The translations under genes were made by a program, and so were the position numbers. The notes below the pieces were generated by a model. That model worked only from the letters and a program-made list of their open reading frames with translations, made no database searches and had not been told where the DNA came from. From Modestobacter marinus (GTDB lineage: Bacteria > Actinomycetota > Actinomycetes > Mycobacteriales > Geodermatophilaceae): a DNA stretch of 64,000 bases. The DNA lies in the NCBI RefSeq assembly GCF_011758655.1, contig NZ_JAAMPA010000001.1, forward strand, positions 1,116,001 to 1,180,000, written 5' to 3'. Positions 62,961 through 64,000 of this stretch are shown here, piece by piece (the first letter of the stretch is position 1; every line of letters begins with the position of its first letter).

Positions 62961-63035
62961 GACGCGCGCACTCTGGCTAGGCTCGGTGCCCAGTCGGCGA
63001 CCTCGTCGGCGCCTGGCTCGATCAAGGGGGATCAC

Positions 63036-64000
63036 GTGCCGGAACAGTCCGGACCCGCCGGCCGGGTGGTGCTCGTCGGCGCCCACGGCCACGGCCGCTG
63101 GCACCTGCAGAACCTCCGCCGGCTGGCCGCGGCCGGCGACGCGCACCTGGTCGGGATCTGCGACCCGCGACCGCCGGACGACGAGCTGCGCGCCCTGGCC
63201 GGCGACGTCCCGGTGGCCGCCTCGCTGGACGAGCTGCTCGCCGCGACCCGTCCCGACGTGACCATCATCTGCACGCCGATCCACACCCACACCGACCTGG
63301 CCCTCACCGCGGCCCGGGCGGGCAGCGCGGTGCTGCTGGAGAAGCCGCCCACCCCGACGCTGGCCGAGTTCGACCGGCTGGTCGAGGGGCTCGAGGCCAC
63401 CGGCACGGCGTGCCAGATCGGTTTCCAGAGCCTGGGGTCCGCGGCCATCGGCCGGGTGCGCACCCTGGTCGAGGAGGGCGCCATCGGCACGGTCCGCGGC
63501 GTCGGCGGTGCGTGCGCGTGGGTCCGCGACGCGTCCTACTACGACCGGGCGAGCTGGGCCGGGCGGCGCAGCGTCGACGGCGTGCCGGTCGTCGACGGCG
63601 CGCTGACCAACCCCTTCGCCCACGCGGTGGCCACCGCCCTGGCCCTGACCGGGGCCACCGGTGCCGGCGCGCTGACGTCGGTCGAGGTCGAGCTCTACCG
63701 GGCCAACCCGATCGAGGCCGACGACACCTCCTGCCTGCGGGTCCGCACCTCCGACGGGCTGGTGGTGACCATCGCGGCCACGCTGGCCGCGGAGCACCCC
63801 CGCGACCCGGTCCTCGTCGTGCACGGCAGCACCGGGCGGATCACGCTGTCCTACAAGACCGGCGAGGTGCGGCTGCAGGGCGACGCCGTCGAGGAGACGA
63901 CGACGCACCCCGGCACCGACCTGCTCGAGGACCTGCTGGCCCACCTGCGCGACCGCACCCGGCCGCTGCTCGTGCCCCCGTCGGCGACCCGCTCCTTCAT
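63036..64000 (+). CDS. Gfo/Idh/MocA oxidoreductase, cut by window end
   Basis: The first 321 residues of a sugar dehydrogenase are present; no stop is reached. Rossmann loop VVLVGAHGHGRWHLQ (about 11-25), EKPPTPT with the catalytic Lys (about 102-108), and the region VVDGALTNPFAHAVATAL with the active-site His. GTG 63036 has AAGGGGG nine bases upstream. It is divergent from the sugar importer operon and probably belongs to the same pathway, making three Gfo/Idh enzymes in the island. Confidence 0.9.
   Translation, partial: MPEQSGPAGRVVLVGAHGHGRWHLQNLRRLAAAGDAHLVGICDPRPPDDELRALAGDVPVAASLDELLAATRPDVTIICTPIHTHTDLALTAARAGSAVLLEKPPTPTLAEFDRLVEGLEATGTACQIGFQSLGSAAIGRVRTLVEEGAIGTVRGVGGACAWVRDASYYDRASWAGRRSVDGVPVVDGALTNPFAHAVATALALTGATGAGALTSVEVELYRANPIEADDTSCLRVRTSDGLVVTIAATLAAEHPRDPVLVVHGSTGRITLSYKTGEVRLQGDAVEETTTHPGTDLLEDLLAHLRDRTRPLLVPPSATRSF

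Larger units (their letters stand above)
62622..63035. other. 414-base divergent control region of the sugar island
   Basis: No gene is visible. It contains two copies of a minus-strand promoter with operator, one degenerate operator and the ribosome site of the plus-strand Gfo/Idh gene (AAGGGGGATCAC before GTG 63036). Confidence 0.75.

Overview
The window is chromosomal DNA from a high-GC actinobacterium. The clues are the GC-rich codon use, many GTG starts, leaderless-type promoters, a Zur/AztABCD zinc system, and an rRNA operon whose 16S-23S spacer has no tRNA. The overall gene style suggests Geodermatophilaceae (Blastococcus, Geodermatophilus or Modestobacter), but this is an inference without database support.

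Layout: (1) 1-4.7 kb: most of a 23S gene, the spacer, a complete 16S gene and the rrn promoter, all on the minus strand. (2) 4.8-9.1 kb: an AlkB-type repair gene with an SOS-box-like promoter, a RecQ helicase with a phosphoribosyltransferase-like tail, a PHP phosphoesterase and a small Ala-rich protein. (3) 9.1-24.4 kb: a split nitrogen-heterocycle island made of carbamate kinase + barbiturase-type ring-opening amidohydrolase (plus), FdrA + DUF1116 (minus), and a three-subunit molybdenum hydroxylase with CoxG (plus). Inside the island lie Ohr, two SpoIIE-type phosphatases, an acyltransferase, a small Cys-rich protein and a membrane protein. (4) 24.4-34.5 kb: a two-component system with a membrane protein, then short regulator/enzyme pairs (TetR, CGNR, alpha/beta hydrolase, aldo/keto reductase, RidA). 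(5) 34.5-39.5 kb: a zinc uptake locus (aztA/B/C plus two beta-propeller lipoproteins) with two Zur-like boxes. (6) 39.5-50.3 kb: a TetR/DUF2306 pair with two perfect operators, duplicated lipoproteins, a LacI-linked polar amino-acid ABC transporter with a class V aminotransferase, and an Old Yellow Enzyme. (7) 50.3-64 kb: a large translationally coupled carbohydrate island (ABC importer, three Gfo/Idh/MocA oxidoreductases, DUF993 protein, TIM-barrel isomerase, NAD epimerase, enolase-superfamily enzyme, MsmK-type ATPase, MFS exporter) carrying repeated AAGCGCTTT-type operators.

The most interesting signal is the heterocycle island. A form-II-type molybdenum hydroxylase could oxidise a pyrimidine to a barbiturate-like compound. 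The ring-opening amidohydrolase would give a ureido acid. FdrA/DUF1116 could phosphorolyse that acid to carbamoyl phosphate, and carbamate kinase would then make ATP. Three copies of one 17-20 bp motif sit in the promoter regions of these separated units, two of them in the same position relative to a TAGSGT -10 box, which suggests one regulon. The chemistry is inferred by analogy with the E. coli oxamate carbamoyltransferase (AllFG) and Rhodococcus barbiturase pathways and is unproven.
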